A stretch of 64,000 bases of DNA from an uncultured Luminiphilus sp. (GTDB lineage Bacteria; Pseudomonadota; Gammaproteobacteria; Pseudomonadales; Halieaceae). The translations under genes and the position numbers were made by a program. The notes beneath the pieces are model-generated. The model was not told the origin of the DNA, did not search any database, and worked only from the letters and a program-made list of their open reading frames with translations. Positions 63,663 to 64,000 of the stretch are shown piece by piece (the stretch's first letter is position 1; every line of letters begins with the position of its first letter). Location: the NCBI GenBank assembly GCA_943787485.1, contig CALSMP010000004.1:186001-250000 (forward strand). Reading direction: 5' to 3'.

Positions 63663-64000
63663 GATGATATCTGCACTCTATATGCTCTCCCGTCTTGAGC
63701 GCAATACCGGTCTCGGTAACACGTTCGATATGCTCAGTGACAATCTCGGCTTTGCAGACTTGATCACCTCGAATAAGTCATCGTCCGGCACCAAACATAG
63801 ACGCTGGTCCCAGGGGTTATAGCGAGGGGTGAAGTGTTTCTCAACGTCTACAATATCGCCAATCTCTTGATAGACTTTTTTCAGTAACCCCCGCTTTATG
63901 ACCTTGGGCATGATCCGCGTCAGGTTGTACATGGTTTGCTGCCACATACGTGTTATGCCAGCGTATAAGCTTATAAGCCACCTGATGAGGCAGGTGTTGC
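63174..64000 (-). pseudogene. frameshifted flavin-containing (Baeyer-Villiger-type) monooxygenase, 5' end outside the window
   Basis: Three frames join into one protein resembling the C-terminal half of FAD-dependent Baeyer-Villiger or FMO-type monooxygenases. The pieces are AYKLIRWHN, then MWQQTMYNLTRIMPK to FTPRYNPWDQRLCLVPDDDLFEVIKS, then AEIVTEHIERVTETGIALKTGE, then DIIVSATGIELLILGGAEFTVDG to the stop at 63174. Shifts lie near 63950, 63753 and 63678. The ATGTEL-like motif (VSATGIELL) is the family's second dinucleotide-region signature. If intact it would insert oxygen into a ketone using NADPH. The N-terminal FAD and NADPH motifs are beyond the window. Confidence 0.82.

Overview
The window reads as ordinary chromosome of a Gram-negative, aerobic gammaproteobacterium. 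The evidence is the block miaB-phoH/ybeZ-ybeY-corC-lnt-leuS-lptE-holA, cmoA-cmoB, lon, a haem A synthase and an LptE lipoprotein. Lap-type adhesion genes, an SOS mutasome, DUF3604 and flavin monooxygenase genes would fit a marine lineage such as the OM60/NOR5 (Halieaceae) group. That placement is inference from gene content only. No tRNA, rRNA, CRISPR array, insertion sequence or phage was seen.

Layout. 0-7.8 kb holds accessory metabolism: the end of a propeller-like protein, a SnoaL-like/SDR pair, a propeller plus di-haem peroxidase gene interrupted by about nine single-base frameshifts, an alkyltransferase-like (Atl) protein, an acyl-CoA carboxylase carboxyltransferase and a small membrane protein. 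7.8-17.5 kb is one tightly packed minus-strand signalling operon: two sensor kinases, an HD-GYP response regulator, an NtrC-like regulator without the sigma-54 loop, an H-NOX haem NO sensor and a hybrid kinase with an HPt domain. A lone receiver protein is divergent from it. 18-30.7 kb is a complete Lap system: TolC/LapE-like channel, LapG protease, LapD c-di-GMP receptor, a retention-module adhesin with a TAAG cleavage site, a LuxR-type regulator, LapC and LapB. 30.8-50.7 kb is housekeeping (ctaA, uup, aminotransferase, cmoAB, lon, DUF1820, miaB to holA, MFS exporter). 50.7-60.4 kb is a dispersed SOS mutagenesis cassette (imuA, imuB, dnaE2). Each of the three genes has a perfect CTGT-N8-ACAG LexA box upstream, and unrelated genes lie between them. 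60.4-64 kb holds a DUF3604 protein, a cupin, a frameshifted CPxCG zinc-ribbon-like gene and a frameshifted flavin monooxygenase that runs off the window.

How the genes may work together. The main story is the 7.8-30.7 kb stretch. A nitric oxide sensor and its phosphorelay sit next to a c-di-GMP phosphodiesterase response regulator, and these sit next to the LapD/LapG switch that holds or releases a surface adhesin. The simplest model is that NO and other signals set local c-di-GMP, LapD reads it, and LapG then cuts or spares the adhesin. The parts are recognised from sequence; the wiring is inference.

Two segments (about 3.86-4.55 kb and 62.9-64 kb) carry clustered one-base indels in otherwise well-preserved reading frames. 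The roughly 58 kb between them shows none in its recognisable genes. This suggests local sequence-quality problems or very recent decay, and translations there should be treated with care.
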